Positions 1 to 11,911 are shown, counted from the first letter of the stretch. The stretch: 64,000 nucleotides of DNA from Gryllotalpicola ginsengisoli DSM 22003 (GCF_000419445.1 NZ_AULK01000001.1:248001-312000); one strand, 5' to 3'. The notes: generated by a model from the sequence alone, not told the origin. Translations and numbers: made by a program.

Positions 1-3000
1 GGTCGTAGACGTAGGCGGTGCCGCCGGACATGCCGGCGCCGAGGTTGCGGCCGGTGGAGCCCAGGATCACCGCGAGGCCGCCTGTCATGTACTCGAGCGC
101 GTGGTCGCCCACGCCCTCGACGACCGCCGTGGCGCCGGAGTTGCGCACCAGGAACCGCTCGCCCACGATGCCGCGGATGAACATGGTGCCCTGGGTGGCG
201 CCGTAGCCGATGACGTTGCCGGCGATCACGTTCTGCTCGGCGCGGAACAGCGCGGAGCGGTCGGGGCGCACGACGAGCTGGCCGCCGGACAGGCCCTTGC
301 CGACGTAGTCGTTGGCGTCGCCCTCCAGGCGCAGCGTGATGCCGGCGGGCAGGAACGCGCCGAACGACTGCCCGGCGGAACCGGTGAGCGTGACGTCGAT
401 GGTGCCGGCGGGCAGGCCGTTCTCGCCGTGCCGCACGGTCACCTCGTGCCCGAGCAGCGTGCCGACCGCGCGTTCCGTGTTGCGGATCTCGTACCGCAGC
501 TCGACGGGGGCGCCGCCGTTCAGCGCATCCGTCGCCGCCGCGATCAGCACGTTGTCGAAGTGCTTGTCGATCTCGTGGTTCTGCCCGCGCAGGTTCTTGC
601 GCGGCTCGTCGTCGCGGAACCGGGGCCCCTCGAGGATCGGGGTCAGGTCGAGGCCGGACGCCTTCCAGTGCTCGATGGCGCGCTCGACGTCGAGCAGCTC
701 GTGGTGGCCGATCGCCTCGTCGAGGGAGCGGAAGCCCAGCTCGGCGAGGTACTCGCGCACCTCCTGCGCGATGAACTCGAAGAAGTTCACGACGAACTCG
801 GGCTTGCCCGAGAACCGCTCGCGCAGCACCGGGTTCTGCGTGGCCACGCCCACGGGGCAGGTGTCGAGGTGGCACACGCGCATCATGACGCAGCCCGAGA
901 CCACCAGCGGGGCGGTTGCGAAGCCGAACTCCTCGGCGCCGAGCAGGGCGCCGACGATCACGTCACGGCCGGTCTTCAGCTGGCCGTCGACCTGCACCAC
1001 GACCCGGTCGCGCATGCCGTTGAGCATCAGCGTCTGCTGCGTCTCGGCCAGGCCCAGCTCCCACGGGGTGCCCGCGTGCTTCAGCGAGTTCAGCGGGCTC
1101 GCGCCGGTGCCGCCGTCGTGACCCGACACGAGGATGACGTCGGAGAGCGCCTTGGCGACGCCCGCCGCGACCGCGCCGATGCCGTTCTCGCTCACCAGCT
1201 TGGTGTGGATGCGGGCGTTCGGGTTGGCGCGCTTCAGGTCGAAGATCAGCTGCTTCAGGTCTTCGATCGAGTAGATGTCGTGGTGCGGCGGCGGCGAGAT
1301 GAGCCCCACGCCGGCGGTCGCGTGCCGGGTGCGCGCGATCCACGGGTACACCTTCTGCGCCATCAGCTGGCCGCCCTCGCCGGGCTTGGCGCCCTGGGCG
1401 AGCTTGATCTGGATGTCGTCGGCGTGCGTCAGGTACAGGCTGGTGACGCCGAAGCGGCCGGAGGCGACCTGCTTGATCGCGCTGCGGCGCTCGGGGTCGA
1501 GCAGGCGCTCCGGGTCCTCGCCGCCCTCACCGGTGTTCGACTTGCCGCCGAGGCGGTTCATGGCGATCGCGAGCGTCTCGTGCGCCTCGCGGGAAATGGA
1601 GCCGTAGCTCATCGCCCCGGTCGAGAACCGCTTCACGATCGACTCGATCGGCTCGACCTCGTCGATCGGCACAGGCGGGCGCTGCCCGGTCTTCAGCCGG
1701 AACATGCCGCGCAGCGTCATCAGCTGCTCGGACTGGTCGTCGACGAGCTTCGTGTACTGCCGGAACACGTCGAAGCGGCGGGTGCGCGTCGAGTGCTGCA
1801 GCCGGAACACCGTCTCCGGGTTGAACAGGTGCGGGCTGCCGTCGCGGCGCCACTGGTACTCGCCGCCCGTGTTCAGGCGCTGGTGCACCGTGACCGCGTC
1901 CTCCGCGGGGTAGGCCTGCCGGTGCCTGGCCAGGTTCTCGGCGGCGATCACGTCGATGCCGACGCCGCCGAGCTTGCTGACGGTGCCGGTGAAGTACGCG
2001 TCGACGAACTCCTGCGACAGCCCGACCGCCTCGAACGCCTGCGCGCCCGCGTAGGAGCTGACCGTCGAGATGCCCATCTTCGACATGATCTTCAGCACGC
2101 CCTTGCCGAGCGCCTTGATCAGGTTCTTCACCGCCTTCTCGACGGTGATGCCCTGGATCATGCCGGCGCGCACGAGCTCTTCGACGCTCTCCATGGCGAG
2201 GTACGGGTTGACGGCGGATGCGCCGTAGCCGATGAGCAGCGCCACGTGGTGCACCTCGCGCACATCGCCCGCCTCGACGACGAGGCCGACCTTCATGCGG
2301 TTCTCGGTGCGGATCAGGTGGTGGTGCACGGCCGAGACCATCAGCAGCGACGGGATCGGGGCGAGGTCCTTGTTGGAGTCGCGGTCGGAGAGCACGATGA
2401 ACTCGGCGCCGTCCTCGATGGCGTCGTCGACCTCGTCGCACATCGCCTTCAGCCGCTCCTCGAGCGCCTGCTCGCCGGCGTCGGGCCGGTACAGCCCGCG
2501 GATCGTCGTGGTCAGCCGGCTGCCGGGCCGCGGGTCGATGTGCTGGATCTTCGCCAGCTCGTCGTTGTCGATCACCGGGAAGTCGAGCACCACCTGGCGC
2601 GCGTGCTGCGGGCCGGCCGAGAGCAGGTTGCGCTCAGGTCCGAGCCCGAGCCGCAGCGAGGTGACGACCTCCTCGCGGATCGAGTCGAGCGGCGGGTTGG
2701 TGACCTGCGCGAACTGCTGGGTGAAGTAGTCGAACAGCAGCCGCGGCCGCTTGGACAGCACCGCGATGGGCGTGTCGGAGCCCATGGCGCCGAGCGGCTC
2801 GGCGCCGTTCTTCGCCATCGGGGTGAGCAGGATGCGCACCTCCTCCTCGGTGTAGCCGAAGGTGCGCTGACGCCGCCGCACGGAGGCCGGAGTGTGCACG
2901 ATGTGCTCCCGCTCGGGCAGGTCGGCGAGGTTGATCGAGTTCTTCAGCCACTCGGCGTACGGCTGCGCGGCGGCGAGCTGGGTCTTGATCTCGTCGTCCT

Positions 3001-4276
3001 CGATGATGCGGCCCTCGGCGGTGTCGACGAGGAACATGCGCCCCGGGCGCAGCCGGCCCTTGCGCACGACCTTGCTCGGGTCGATGTCGAGCACCCCCGT
3101 CTCGGAGCCGAGCACGATGAGCCCGTCGTCGGTCACCAGGTAGCGCGCCGGGCGCAGCCCGTTGCGGTCGAGGGTGCCGCCGACGAGGGTGCCGTCGGTG
3201 AACAGCAGAGCGGCCGGGCCGTCCCACGGCTCCATCAGCGCGGAGTGGAACTCGTAGAACGCCTTGCGCGCCGGGTCGACCTCGGTCGCGTTCTCCCACG
3301 CCTCCGGCACCATCATCATCACGGCGTGCGGCAGTGAGCGGCCCGCGAGGGTGAGCAGTTCGAGCGTCTCGTCGAAGCTCGCCGAGTCGCTGGCGCCGTC
3401 GGTGACGATCGGGAACAGCGGGCGCAGGTCGCCGAGCACCTCGCTCTTCAGCTGCGACTGCCGCGCGCGCATCCAGTTGCGGTTGCCCTGCACCGTGTTG
3501 ATCTCGCCGTTGTGCGCGAGCATGCGGAACGGCTGGGCGAGCGGCCAGGACGGGAAGGTGTTGGTCGAGTAGCGCGAGTGGACGATCGCGAGCTTCGACG
3601 CGAAGCGCTCGTCGGACAGGTCGGGGTAGAACGGCTCGAGCTGGAGCGTCGTCACCATGCCCTTGTAGACGAGGGTGCGCGCCGACAGCGAGGGGAAGTA
3701 CACCTCGAGCTCGCGCTCCACGCGCTTGCGCAGGCGGAACGCGAGGCGGTCGAGGGCGATGCCGGTGCGCGGCCGGCGGTCCTCGCCGGGGTGCTCGCTG
3801 GTGACGAAGAGCTGCTCGATGGCGGGCATCGCGGCACGGGCGAGGGTGCCGATCTCCTCCGGGCGGACCGGCACCTCGCGCCATCCGATCACCGTCAGCT
3901 GCTCGTCGAGCGCGATCTGCTCGATCGCGAGCTTCACGTCCTCGCGCTGCTCGGGGTCGAGGGGCAGGAAGGCGTTGCCGACCGCGTAGCGGCCCGCGGG
4001 CGGCAGCTCGAAGCCGACCACCTCGCGCAGGAACGCGTCGGGGATCTGCGTGATGATGCCGGCGCCGTCGCCGGTTCCCGCGTCGGAGCCGACGGCGCCG
4101 CGGTGCTCGAGGTGGCGCAGCGCGTTCAGAGCGCCGTCGATGATGTCGTGCCCGGGCGTGCCGCGCAGCGTCGCGACCATGGCGAGGCCGCACGCGTCCT
4201 TCTCGGCGGCAGGGTCGTACAGGCCCTGGGCGGCGGGTACGGAGCTGAACCGGGTGAAAGCGGGCGTGGGGGTCAT
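1..4276 (-). CDS. gltB: Glutamate synthase large subunit, 3' end cut by window edge
   Basis: Makes glutamate from glutamine and 2-oxoglutarate, the GS-GOGAT route of ammonia assimilation in the cytoplasm. About 1425 codons are visible. The class II amidotransferase domain begins with the nucleophile Cys29 in DACGLAMVA, which becomes the N-terminus after propeptide removal. The FMN synthase domain follows, and the 3Fe-4S cysteines sit in [15 protein letters not shown] (complement of about 849-895). The last visible part, ending [11 protein letters not shown], is the C-terminal glycine-rich beta-helix; roughly 100 residues lie outside the window. The ATG at 4276 follows a GAGGA about ten bases upstream. 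It is last in the his-trp series here, after lgt; gltD would be expected just beyond base 1, which is inference. Confidence 0.96.
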   Translation of the reverse strand, partial: MTPTPAFTRFSSVPAAQGLYDPAAEKDACGLAMVATLRGTPGHDIIDGALNALRHLEHRGAVGSDAGTGDGAGIITQIPDAFLREVVGFELPPAGRYAVGNAFLPLDPEQREDVKLAIEQIALDEQLTVIGWREVPVRPEEIGTLARAAMPAIEQLFVTSEHPGEDRRPRTGIALDRLAFRLRKRVERELEVYFPSLSARTLVYKGMVTTLQLEPFYPDLSDERFASKLAIVHSRYSTNTFPSWPLAQPFRMLAHNGEINTVQGNRNWMRARQSQLKSEVLGDLRPLFPIVTDGASDSASFDETLELLTLAGRSLPHAVMMMVPEAWENATEVDPARKAFYEFHSALMEPWDGPAALLFTDGTLVGGTLDRNGLRPARYLVTDDGLIVLGSETGVLDIDPSKVVRKGRLRPGRMFLVDTAEGRIIEDDEIKTQLAAAQPYAEWLKNSINLADLPEREHIVHTPASVRRRQRTFGYTEEEVRILLTPMAKNGAEPLGAMGSDTPIAVLSKRPRLLFDYFTQQFAQVTNPPLDSIREEVVTSLRLGLGPERNLLSAGPQHARQVVLDFPVIDNDELAKIQHIDPRPGSRLTTTIRGLYRPDAGEQALEERLKAMCDEVDDAIEDGAEFIVLSDRDSNKDLAPIPSLLMVSAVHHHLIRTENRMKVGLVVEAGDVREVHHVALLIGYGASAVNPYLAMESVEELVRAGMIQGITVEKAVKNLIKALGKGVLKIMSKMGISTVSSYAGAQAFEAVGLSQEFVDAYFTGTVSKLGGVGIDVIAAENLARHRQAYPAEDAVTVHQRLNTGGEYQWRRDGSPHLFNPETVFRLQHSTRTRRFDVFRQYTKLVDDQSEQLMTLRGMFRLKTGQRPPVPIDEVEPIESIVKRFSTGAMSYGSISREAHETLAIAMNRLGGKSNTGEGGEDPERLLDPERRSAIKQVASGRFGVTSLYLTHADDIQIKLAQGAKPGEGGQLMAQKVYPWIARTRHATAGVGLISPPPHHDIYSIEDLKQLIFDLKRANPNARIHTKLVSENGIGAVAAGVAKALSDVILVSGHDGGTGASPLNSLKHAGTPWELGLAETQQTLMLNGMRDRVVVQVDGQLKTGRDVIVGALLGAEEFGFATAPLVVSGCVMMRVCHLDTCPVGVATQNPVLRERFSGKPEFVVNFFEFIAQEVREYLAELGFRSLDEAIGHHELLDVERAIEHWKASGLDLTPILEGPRFRDDEPRKNLRGQNHEIDKHFDNVLIAAATDALNGGAPVELRYEIRNTERAVGTLLGHEVTVRHGENGLPAGTIDVTLTGSAGQSFGAFLPAGITLRLEGDANDYVGKGLSGGQLVVRPDRSALFRAEQNVIAGNVIGYGATQGTMFIRGIVGERFLVRNSGATAVVEGVGDHALEYMTGGLAVILGSTGRNLGAGMSGGTAYVYD

Positions 4277-4366
4277 GGTGCAACCGTCCTCACGTGATGG
4301 GGAGATCAAGACTTTAGGGACGTCGTCGGCCCATGAGGCGAGTCGGTGTTGCGACTGTGCGGGTTT

Positions 4367-5353
4367 TTACGAGCCGGTGGAGCTTGTGGCCGGGGCTGCG
4401 CCCGAGTCGGTCTCGGCAGCGGCTGCGTCGCCGTCGATCTGCTCGTCCGAGTCGGAGTCCTGCGAGTCTACAGCAGCGTCGTCGCCGGTCCATTCGTAGC
4501 CGGGCCGGTACACGCTGGTCTCGAGGCCCGGGTGGCGCCGGGTCTGCACCACGATGATGACGAGGCCGAGCACGACCGCGCCGAACGCGGCCCACACGTT
4601 GGCCGGGATGCCGAGGAACGAGTACTCGCTCGGGTCGATGCGGATCGACTCGAGGTAGCTGCGGCCGGCGCCGTACCAGACCAGGTACATGCCGAAGAAG
4701 ACGCCCCAGCGCGGCTTCCACTTGCGCTCGATCGCCAGGAGCACCACGATGCCGAGCACGTTCCAGATGATCTCGTAGAGGAACAGCGGGTGGAACAGGG
4801 TGCCCTCCGGCAGCCCGGCCGGGAAGGCCTTGTTGTCGCTGGAGATCTCGAGGCCCCACGGCAGCTTGGTCGGCAGGCCGAACAGCTCGTTGTTGACGTA
4901 GTTGCCGAGCCGGCCGATCGACTGGGCCAGCAGCAGGCCGGGCACCAGCGCGTCGGCGAACGACATGAACCGCAGCTTGTGCTTCGGGGTGACGCACGCG
5001 AGCCACAGGCCGACCGCGCCGCCGATCAGGGCGCCGAAGATGGCGTTGCCGCCCTCCCAGATGGCGAACACGTTCCACAGGTTCGCGCCGGAGTAGAAGT
5101 AGTCGTTCGGATGCGTGAGCACGTGGTACGCCCGCGCCCCGATGATGCCGAGCGGCACGGTCCACAGCACGACGTCGAGCACGATGCCGGGCTCGCCGCC
5201 GCGGGCGGTGAGGCGCCGGTGGGTCCACCAGGCGGCCAGCACGATGCCGAGCAGGATGAGCAGCGCGTAGTAGCGGATCGTCAGCGGGCCGATGGTGAGC
5301 TGCTGCCAGGCCGGGGACGGGCTGGGGATGCTCGAGACGAATGCTGCCAGCAA
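4367..5353 (-). CDS. lgt: Prolipoprotein diacylglyceryl transferase
   Basis: Transfers diacylglycerol from phosphatidylglycerol to the lipobox cysteine of prolipoproteins at the cytoplasmic membrane. The 328-residue product is strongly hydrophobic with about seven membrane segments, starting at residues 20-45, and carries the family signature GRLGNYVNNELFG. The start is TTG, with GGAAGG nine bases upstream. After the last membrane helix there is a roughly 50-residue hydrophilic tail rich in Asp, Ser and Ala, longer than in E. coli Lgt and probably cytoplasmic. It lies between trpA (99-base gap) and gltB (90-base gap) on the same strand, an arrangement known from other actinobacteria. Confidence 0.96.
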   Translation of the reverse strand: MLAAFVSSIPSPSPAWQQLTIGPLTIRYYALLILLGIVLAAWWTHRRLTARGGEPGIVLDVVLWTVPLGIIGARAYHVLTHPNDYFYSGANLWNVFAIWEGGNAIFGALIGGAVGLWLACVTPKHKLRFMSFADALVPGLLLAQSIGRLGNYVNNELFGLPTKLPWGLEISSDNKAFPAGLPEGTLFHPLFLYEIIWNVLGIVVLLAIERKWKPRWGVFFGMYLVWYGAGRSYLESIRIDPSEYSFLGIPANVWAAFGAVVLGLVIIVVQTRRHPGLETSVYRPGYEWTGDDAAVDSQDSDSDEQIDGDAAAAETDSGAAPATSSTGS

Positions 5354-5452
5354 AGTGGTGGTGCCTTCCGTGGTGGGGTTCGCGCCGGCCCGATCCGGGC
5401 CGGGGCACAGTCTACGGTGCCGACTTAGGTGCGAGTGACGGCCTCGGCCGGA

Positions 5453-6246
5453 TCACGCGCGCGTGCCGCGGGCGAGATCGGATGCCGCCCGCCGCACCCC
5501 CTCGACGCCGCCGTCGCCCAGCGCCTTGACCAGCAGGGAGCCGACGATCGCCCCGTCGGCGTAGCCCAGCACGTCGGAGACCTGGGCGGCGGTGGAGATG
5601 CCGATGCCGACGCAGACGGTGTCGGCCCCGGCATCCGTCAGCCTGCCGGCGAGCACGTGCGCGGCGGCGTCGACGCTCGCGCGGGCGCTCGTGACGCCCA
5701 TGGTGGAGACGGCGTAGACGAAGCCGCGCGAGGACCGCGCCGCCAGCCGCAGCCGCTCGTCGCTCGACGTGGGCGCGGCGAGGAAGACGCGCTCGAGGCC
5801 GGTTCTGTCGCTGGCGGCGATCCACTCGGCGGCCTGGTCGGGGGTGATGTCGGGGGTGATCAGCCCCGCTCCCCCGGCGGCCTTCAGCTCGTCGGCGAAG
5901 CGGTCGACCCCGTACTGCAGCACGGGGTTCCAGTAGGTCATCACCAGCGCGGGCGCGTCGACCCGCTCGCGCACGGCGCGCACCGCCGTGAACACGTCGC
6001 GCACCCGGAAGCCGGCGGCCAGCGCCTGCTGGGTGGCGGACTGGATCACCGGGCCGTCCATCACCGGGTCGGAGTAGGGCAGGCCGAGCTCGAGCACGTC
6101 GACGCCGGCCTCGACGAGGGCGACGGCCGCGTCGACCGAGGTCGCGAGGTCGGGGAAGCCGATGGGCAGGTACCCGATCAGGGCGCCCTTGCGCTCGGAG
6201 CCCGCGGCCCGGATGGCCGCCTGCACCGGCGAGACGATGGTCTCGG

Positions 6247-6250
<4 letters not shown>
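5453..6250 (-). CDS. trpA: Tryptophan synthase alpha subunit
   Basis: Cleaves indole-3-glycerol phosphate to indole and glyceraldehyde 3-phosphate, passing indole to TrpB through the alpha2-beta2 tunnel. The 265-residue TIM barrel shows [19 protein letters not shown], the loop with the catalytic Asp, the alternative [11 protein letters not shown] strand, and a C-terminal phosphate loop (GIGIST). The ATG at 6250 overlaps the trpB stop in an ATGA junction, so the two subunits should be translationally coupled. It is the last biosynthetic trp gene of the block; trpD and a separate trpF are absent from the window. Confidence 0.97.
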
Positions 6251-7455
<1,205 letters not shown>

Positions 7456-7486
7456 AGGGACTCCCCTTTCCACGACGGCGGGGCCG

Positions 7487-8263
7487 TCAGACGTGAAGGA
7501 ACTCTTCGAGCGTGCGCACCGGGTCGCTCGTGACGAGCGCCTCGCCGACGAGCACCACGTCGGCGCCGGCGTCGCGGTAGTGCGCCACGTCGGCGGGCCG
7601 CAGCACCGCCGACTCGGCGACGCGGGTGACCCCGGCGGGGATGCGGTCGGCGAGCCGGCCGAACAGGTCGCGGTCGAGTTCGAAGTTGGTCAGGTCGCGG
7701 GCGTTGACGCCCACGAGACCGGCGCCGGCGTCGAGCGCCCGGTCGATCTCCTCCGCCGAGTGGGCCTCGACGAGCGCGGTCATGCCGAGCTCGCGCACGA
7801 GGCCGTGCAGCTCGAGCAGGGTCGGCTGGTCGAGCGCGGCGACGATGAGGAGCACCAGGTCGGCGCCCGCGGCGCGGGCCTCGAACACCTGGTACGGGTC
7901 GGCGATGAAGTCTTTGCGCAGCACCGGCAGCTCGACCGCGGCGCGCACGGCCTCGAGGTCGTCGAGCGAGCCCTTGAAGCGACGCTGCTCGGTGAGCACG
8001 CTGATGGCGCTCGCGCCGCCCGTCTGGTACGAGACCGCGAGGGCGGCGGGGTCGGCGATCTGGGCGAGATCGCCGCGGGAAGGGCTCGCGCGCTTGACCT
8101 CGGCGATGATCTTGACCCGGTCCGCCGGGGCGAGCGCCTCGAGGGCGTCGAGCGGAGGCGCGGCCTCGCGGGCGGCGGCCTCGACGGCCGCGAGCGGCCG
8201 GGTGGCGCGGCGGGCGGCGGCGTCCTCGACCGCGCCGGAGATCAGCTCGGTCAGCAGGGACAC
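7487..8263 (-). CDS. trpC: Indole-3-glycerol phosphate synthase
   Basis: Closes the indole ring from carboxyphenylamino-deoxyribulose phosphate. The 258-residue TIM barrel contains [16 protein letters not shown], carrying the catalytic Lys and the phosphate-binding residues, then [13 protein letters not shown] and [13 protein letters not shown]. It is a stand-alone TrpC, not fused to TrpF. The GTG start shares one base with the stop of the preceding HGxxPAAW gene (TAGTG), and AAGGG lies just upstream, so expression is coupled to that small membrane protein. Confidence 0.97.
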   Translation of the reverse strand: MSLLTELISGAVEDAAARRATRPLAAVEAAAREAAPPLDALEALAPADRVKIIAEVKRASPSRGDLAQIADPAALAVSYQTGGASAISVLTEQRRFKGSLDDLEAVRAAVELPVLRKDFIADPYQVFEARAAGADLVLLIVAALDQPTLLELHGLVRELGMTALVEAHSAEEIDRALDAGAGLVGVNARDLTNFELDRDLFGRLADRIPAGVTRVAESAVLRPADVAHYRDAGADVVLVGEALVTSDPVRTLEEFLHV

Positions 8264-8499
8264 TAGTGGCCCTTGGGCTGGTACTTGTCGCCGCCGACGC
8301 CGTAGCCGGCGCGCTTCATGATCCACCCGACGATGAGGCCGATCACGAGCAGCACGCCGCACGCGACGACGAGCCACGGCTGGTCGAGCCAGAAGAAGAC
8401 CGTGCCCAGTGCGAAGGCCACCAGCATGATGATCACCGCCGTCCACGCGGCCGGCGAGTGGCCGTGCCCGAGGTCGTCGTGCGTCTCAGTGGTGCTCAT
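8263..8499 (-). CDS. HGxxPAAW family small membrane protein of the trp operon
   Basis: A 78-residue protein with the diagnostic [11 protein letters not shown] motif at residues 12-22, two transmembrane segments (about 20-40 and 45-65) and a short C-terminal tail, [12 protein letters not shown]. Members of this family, known only by the motif, are found next to trpC in actinobacteria; their biochemical role is undefined as far as I know. The stop codon overlaps the trpC GTG by one base, and the gene is 42 bases after the second membrane gene of the operon. I infer a link to tryptophan metabolism from position alone. The ATG at 8499 has GGAGAGC upstream. Confidence 0.88.
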   Translation of the reverse strand: MSTTETHDDLGHGHSPAAWTAVIIMLVAFALGTVFFWLDQPWLVVACGVLLVIGLIVGWIMKRAGYGVGGDKYQPKGH

Positions 8500-8541
8500 G
8501 GCTCTCCTGCTTCTCGAAGGGGACCGGTCAAGTCTATCGGG

Positions 8542-9189
8542 CTAGCGGGTCGGGTCCTCGCCGCGGGTGAGGTCGTCCCAGTCGTCGACGGCGGCGTCGC
8601 CGGGGCGCTCGGCCGGGCGGCGGGCGGGCTCGTCGGCCGCGGGCCCGGCCGAGCCGGCGGGCGCCTCCGGATGCTCGAACCGCACGGCGTCGTACCGCTT
8701 CGAGCCGCCGGGCCAGAGCCGCCCGGTGAGGACGGCCGCCAGCGCGCCGAGGCCGATGAGGACGCCGCCGGCGATCGCGAGGGCGGGCCAGGCCGAGGCA
8801 TCCGTGCTCGCGATGAGCGCGCGCAGCGCGTCGGTGCCCGCGATGCCGGTCGCCTGCGAGATCGTGTCGCGCACGCCCGAGCTGTCGGCGGGCGAGCCGG
8901 CGGCGGCGAGCACGATGCACGCGCCGACGGCGATGCCGAGCACGCCGACCACGATGCGGGCGATCCGGCCGGCGATCGCGAGGGCCAGGGCGAGGGCGAG
9001 CCCGGCGAGCGAGAGTGCTGTGAGCGCCGGCGAGGCGGTGGAGCCGTCGACGACGACCGGCGCCGTGTGGTTCGCCGCGCGCGTCAGGTGCACCGTGTAC
9101 CAGGTCTGCGTCGCCGCCGACAGGCCGATGCCGGCGCCGACGATCACCGCGACGATGGTCGCGAGCTTCAGGGAGCGGCCGTTCCTCAT
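8542..9189 (-). CDS. Tryptophan biosynthesis-associated membrane protein
   Basis: A 215-residue integral membrane protein located immediately after trpE. It has four predicted helices: about residues 8-27, 55-72, 78-98 and 135-157. The ATQTWY at the end of the first helix is the hallmark of the actinobacterial Trp-associated membrane family. The C-terminal 55 residues are hydrophilic, Pro/Ala/Asp-rich and presumably cytoplasmic. Its function is unknown; transport or sensing of tryptophan or anthranilate has been a guess only. The ATG overlaps the trpE stop as ATGA. Confidence 0.85.
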   Translation of the reverse strand: MRNGRSLKLATIVAVIVGAGIGLSAATQTWYTVHLTRAANHTAPVVVDGSTASPALTALSLAGLALALALAIAGRIARIVVGVLGIAVGACIVLAAAGSPADSSGVRDTISQATGIAGTDALRALIASTDASAWPALAIAGGVLIGLGALAAVLTGRLWPGGSKRYDAVRFEHPEAPAGSAGPAADEPARRPAERPGDAAVDDWDDLTRGEDPTR

Positions 9190-10712
9190 GCCGTGACCCT
9201 CCGCATCGCGTTCGCGACCGCGACGGCGCGCAGCGGGGCGGCGGCCTTGTTGCGGCACTCCTCGTCCTCCGAGGCCGGGTCGGAGTCGGCCACGAGCCCC
9301 GCGCCTGCTTGCACGTACGCCATGCCGCCGATCAGGGTCGCGGTGCGGATGGCGATCGCGAGGTCGGCGTCGCCGGCGAAGCCGAAGTAGCCGACCACTC
9401 CCCCGTACACGCCGCGCTGGGCCGGCTCGAGCTCGTCGATGATCTGCAGCGCCCGCGGCTTCGGGGCGCCGGAGAGCGTGCCGGCGGGGAAGGTCGCGCG
9501 GAACACGTCGACCGCGGAGGCGCCCGGGCGCACGTCGCCCTCCACGCTCGAGACCAGGTGCATGATGTGGCTGAACCGCTCGACCCGCATGAACTCGGTG
9601 ACCTCGACGCTGCCGGCCCGGCACACCTTCGCCAGGTCGTTGCGGGCGAGGTCGACGAGCATGAGGTGCTCGGCGCGCTCCTTCGGGTCGGCCAGCAGGC
9701 TCGCCTCGAGCTCCGCGTCGGCCTCCGGCGTCGCGCCGCGAGGCCGGCTTCCGGCGATCGGGTGCGAGAACGCGCGGCCGCCCGTGACCTTCACCAGCGC
9801 CTCCGGGCTCGACCCGACCACCGTGTACGGCTCGCCGCCCGGCGCCTGAAGCTGCAGCAGGTACATGTACGGGCTGGGGTTCAGCGCCCGCAGCACCCGG
9901 TACACGTCGACCGGGTCGGCGGTGACCGGCTGCTGGAAGCGCTGCGAGAGGACCACCTGGAAGACGTCGCCCGCGACGACGAACTCCTTGGCGCGCTCCA
10001 CGGCGCGCGGGAACTCGCCGGGCGGGGTGCGCTGCTCGGGCACAGGCGCAGTGCCCAGGTCGGCCTCGGCGAGGTACGCCGGAAGCGGCTGCGCGAGCTG
10101 CGACTGCATGCGGTCGAGGCGCGCCTGCGCGTCGGCCCACAGCTCGTCGGGGGTCTCGGCGCCGTCGGCCAGCGCGGTGGCGATGAGCTGCACCGAACCG
10201 GTGCGGTGGTCGAGGACGACGAGCTCGGCGACGAAGCAGAGCGCCTGCCCGGGCACCTCGTAGTCGGCGGGCGGGCGGTCCGGCAGCCGCTCCAGCTGGC
10301 GCACGGCCTCCCAGCCGACGAAGCCGACGAGGCCGCCGGTCAGCGGCGGCAGTCCGCCGATGCGCGGCGTCTGCCAGCGCTGGTAGAGCGCGTCGAGCGC
10401 CTCGAGCGGCGCGCCGAGCTGCGAGACGGATGCGCCGAACGCCCGCTCCTCCGACAGGCCGTGGTCGAGCCACAGGGCCCGGTCCCCCTGCTGGGTGAGC
10501 ACCCCGAACGATCGCACCCCGACGAAGGAGTACCGCGACCAGATGCCGCCCTGCTCAGCCGACTCGAGCAGGAAGGTGCCGGGGCGGCCGGCGGCGAGCT
10601 TGCGGTAGACGCCGACCGGGGTCTCGCCGTCGGCGAAGAGCTCGCGCACGACCGGCACGACGCGGTGGCCGGACAGCAGGGCGTCGAACTGCGCGCGGGT
10701 GGTGGAGGGCAT
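9186..10712 (-). CDS. trpE: Anthranilate synthase component I
   Basis: Converts chorismate plus ammonia (from a TrpG partner) to anthranilate, the committed step of tryptophan synthesis. The 508-residue product has the N-terminal feedback segment with LLESAEQGG, which holds the Ser implicated in tryptophan binding, and the C-terminal chorismate-binding domain with GTLSGAPKPRALQIIDELE. The start ATG abuts the hisI stop with no gap, so translation probably depends on ribosomes finishing hisI. No trp leader peptide or attenuator can fit here. trpG is not in the window. Confidence 0.97.
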   Translation of the reverse strand: MPSTTRAQFDALLSGHRVVPVVRELFADGETPVGVYRKLAAGRPGTFLLESAEQGGIWSRYSFVGVRSFGVLTQQGDRALWLDHGLSEERAFGASVSQLGAPLEALDALYQRWQTPRIGGLPPLTGGLVGFVGWEAVRQLERLPDRPPADYEVPGQALCFVAELVVLDHRTGSVQLIATALADGAETPDELWADAQARLDRMQSQLAQPLPAYLAEADLGTAPVPEQRTPPGEFPRAVERAKEFVVAGDVFQVVLSQRFQQPVTADPVDVYRVLRALNPSPYMYLLQLQAPGGEPYTVVGSSPEALVKVTGGRAFSHPIAGSRPRGATPEADAELEASLLADPKERAEHLMLVDLARNDLAKVCRAGSVEVTEFMRVERFSHIMHLVSSVEGDVRPGASAVDVFRATFPAGTLSGAPKPRALQIIDELEPAQRGVYGGVVGYFGFAGDADLAIAIRTATLIGGMAYVQAGAGLVADSDPASEDEECRNKAAAPLRAVAVANAMRRVTA

Positions 10713-11150
10713 CTAGTGCGCGTCACCTCCGGTCGGGGCCGCCGGGTTGAGCTTGTCGAAACCCGCCGGGTTGAGCTTGTCGAAACCATCCGTCTCGTCG
10801 CCCACGACCGGGTCGAGCGTGTCGGCGTCGAAGCAGCTGCGGGTGCCGGTGTGGCAGGCGGCGCCGACCTGCTCGACCTGCACGAGCAGGGTGTCGCCGT
10901 CGCAGTCGAGGGCGGCCTGCTTGACGTACTGCACGTTCCCGCTGGTGTCGCCCTTGCGCCAGTACTCGCGGCGGCTGCGCGACCAGAAGGTGACCCGGCC
11001 CTCGGTGAGCGTGCGGGTGAGCGCCTCGGCGTCCATGTAGCCGAGCATGAGCACCTCGCGGGTGTCGTGCTGCTGGATCACCGCCGGCAGCAGCCCGTCG
11101 GCGCCGAAGCGCACCCGGGCGAGGATCGCGTCCACATCGGGAGCCGTCAC
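10713..11150 (-). CDS. hisI: Phosphoribosyl-AMP cyclohydrolase with repeat-derived C-terminus
   Basis: Third step of histidine synthesis, a zinc enzyme opening the purine ring of phosphoribosyl-AMP. The 145-residue product has [16 protein letters not shown] and the three zinc cysteines in LDCDGD, AACHTG and RSCF. It is monofunctional; HisE is separate. The GTG start overlaps the hisF stop (GTGA). The normal fold ends near DPVVGDE. The last 24 or so residues include the perfect tandem octapeptide GFDKLNPA twice, encoded by a 24-base direct repeat that looks like an inserted repetitive element rather than enzyme sequence. Confidence 0.95.
   Translation of the reverse strand: MTAPDVDAILARVRFGADGLLPAVIQQHDTREVLMLGYMDAEALTRTLTEGRVTFWSRSRREYWRKGDTSGNVQYVKQAALDCDGDTLLVQVEQVGAACHTGTRSCFDADTLDPVVGDETDGFDKLNPAGFDKLNPAAPTGGDAH
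10741..10787 (-). repeat. Tandem 24-base repeat, REP-like, inside the hisI 3' end
   Basis: Two copies, 10741-10763 and 10765-10787, identical over 23 bases with a 24-base period. The core read on the plus strand is GGTTGAGCTTGTCGAAACC. As I recall, this word recurs as an intergenic repeat in Microbacteriaceae genomes. Here it keeps the hisI frame and adds two GFDKLNPA units to the protein. Confidence 0.8.
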
Positions 11151-11911
11151 GGCCGCACCTCCAGTCCTGCCTCGCGCAGTTCGTCCTTGACCTCGCCGAC
11201 GGTGAGCTCGCCGTAGTGGAACACGCTCGCCGCGAGCACGGCGTCGGCGCCGGCGGCGATGGCGGGGGCGAAGTCGCCGAGCTTTCCGGCGCCGCCCGAG
11301 GCGATCACGGGCACGGTGGACAGCTCGCGCATGGCGCGGGTGAGCTCCAGGTCGAAGCCGGCCTTCGTGCCGTCGGCGTCGATCGAGTTGACGAGCAGCT
11401 CTCCCGCGCCGAGCTCGATGGCCTGCTTCGCCCAGGCGAGCGCGTCGAGCTCGGTCTCGGTGCGGCCGCCGTGGGTGGTGACGACGAAGCCCGAGGGCGT
11501 CTTCGGGCTGCGCTTGACGTCGAGCGACAGCACGCACACCTGCGCGCCGAAGCGGTCGGCGATCTCGCCGATCAGCGCCGGCCGGGCGATCGCGGCCGAG
11601 TTCACGCCGATCTTGTCCGCACCGGAGGCGAGCAACCGGTCGACGTCCTCCGTGGAGCGCACTCCCCCGCCGACGGTCAGCGGCACGAACACCTGCTCGG
11701 CGGTGCGGCGCACCATGTCGTAGGTGGTGGCCCGCCCCTCGACGGTCGCGGTCACGTCGAGGAAGGTGATCTCGTCGGCGCCCTGCTCGAAGTAGCGGCG
11801 GGCGAGCTCGACCGGGTCCCCGGCATCCGCCAGGTTCAGGAAATTGACGCCCTTGACGACACGGCCGTCGGCCACGTCGAGACACGGGATGACACGCACG
11901 GCGACGCTCAC
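11147..11911 (-). CDS. hisF: Imidazole glycerol phosphate synthase cyclase subunit
   Basis: Forms imidazole glycerol phosphate and AICAR from PRFAR with ammonia supplied by HisH. The 254-residue half-barrel repeat protein has the catalytic Asp of RVIPCLDV near residue 12 and the matching second Asp in [16 protein letters not shown], plus phosphate loops [10 protein letters not shown] and [12 protein letters not shown]. The GTG start has GGAGG six bases upstream. hisH and hisA do not accompany it here, so the his genes are split; an actinobacterial PriA-type HisA/TrpF enzyme elsewhere would explain the missing trpF, which is inference. Confidence 0.97.
   Translation of the reverse strand: MSVAVRVIPCLDVADGRVVKGVNFLNLADAGDPVELARRYFEQGADEITFLDVTATVEGRATTYDMVRRTAEQVFVPLTVGGGVRSTEDVDRLLASGADKIGVNSAAIARPALIGEIADRFGAQVCVLSLDVKRSPKTPSGFVVTTHGGRTETELDALAWAKQAIELGAGELLVNSIDADGTKAGFDLELTRAMRELSTVPVIASGGAGKLGDFAPAIAAGADAVLAASVFHYGELTVGEVKDELREAGLEVRP

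Noticed and set aside
101-3337. Very long plus-strand open frame opposite gltB
   Set aside because: Composition is that of a reverse-strand shadow in a GC-rich genome; the minus strand encodes an unmistakable glutamate synthase with its active-site and Fe-S motifs.
10690-10720. trp attenuator or leader peptide before trpE
   Set aside because: The trpE ATG follows the hisI stop immediately, leaving no leader; no run of Trp codons is present.
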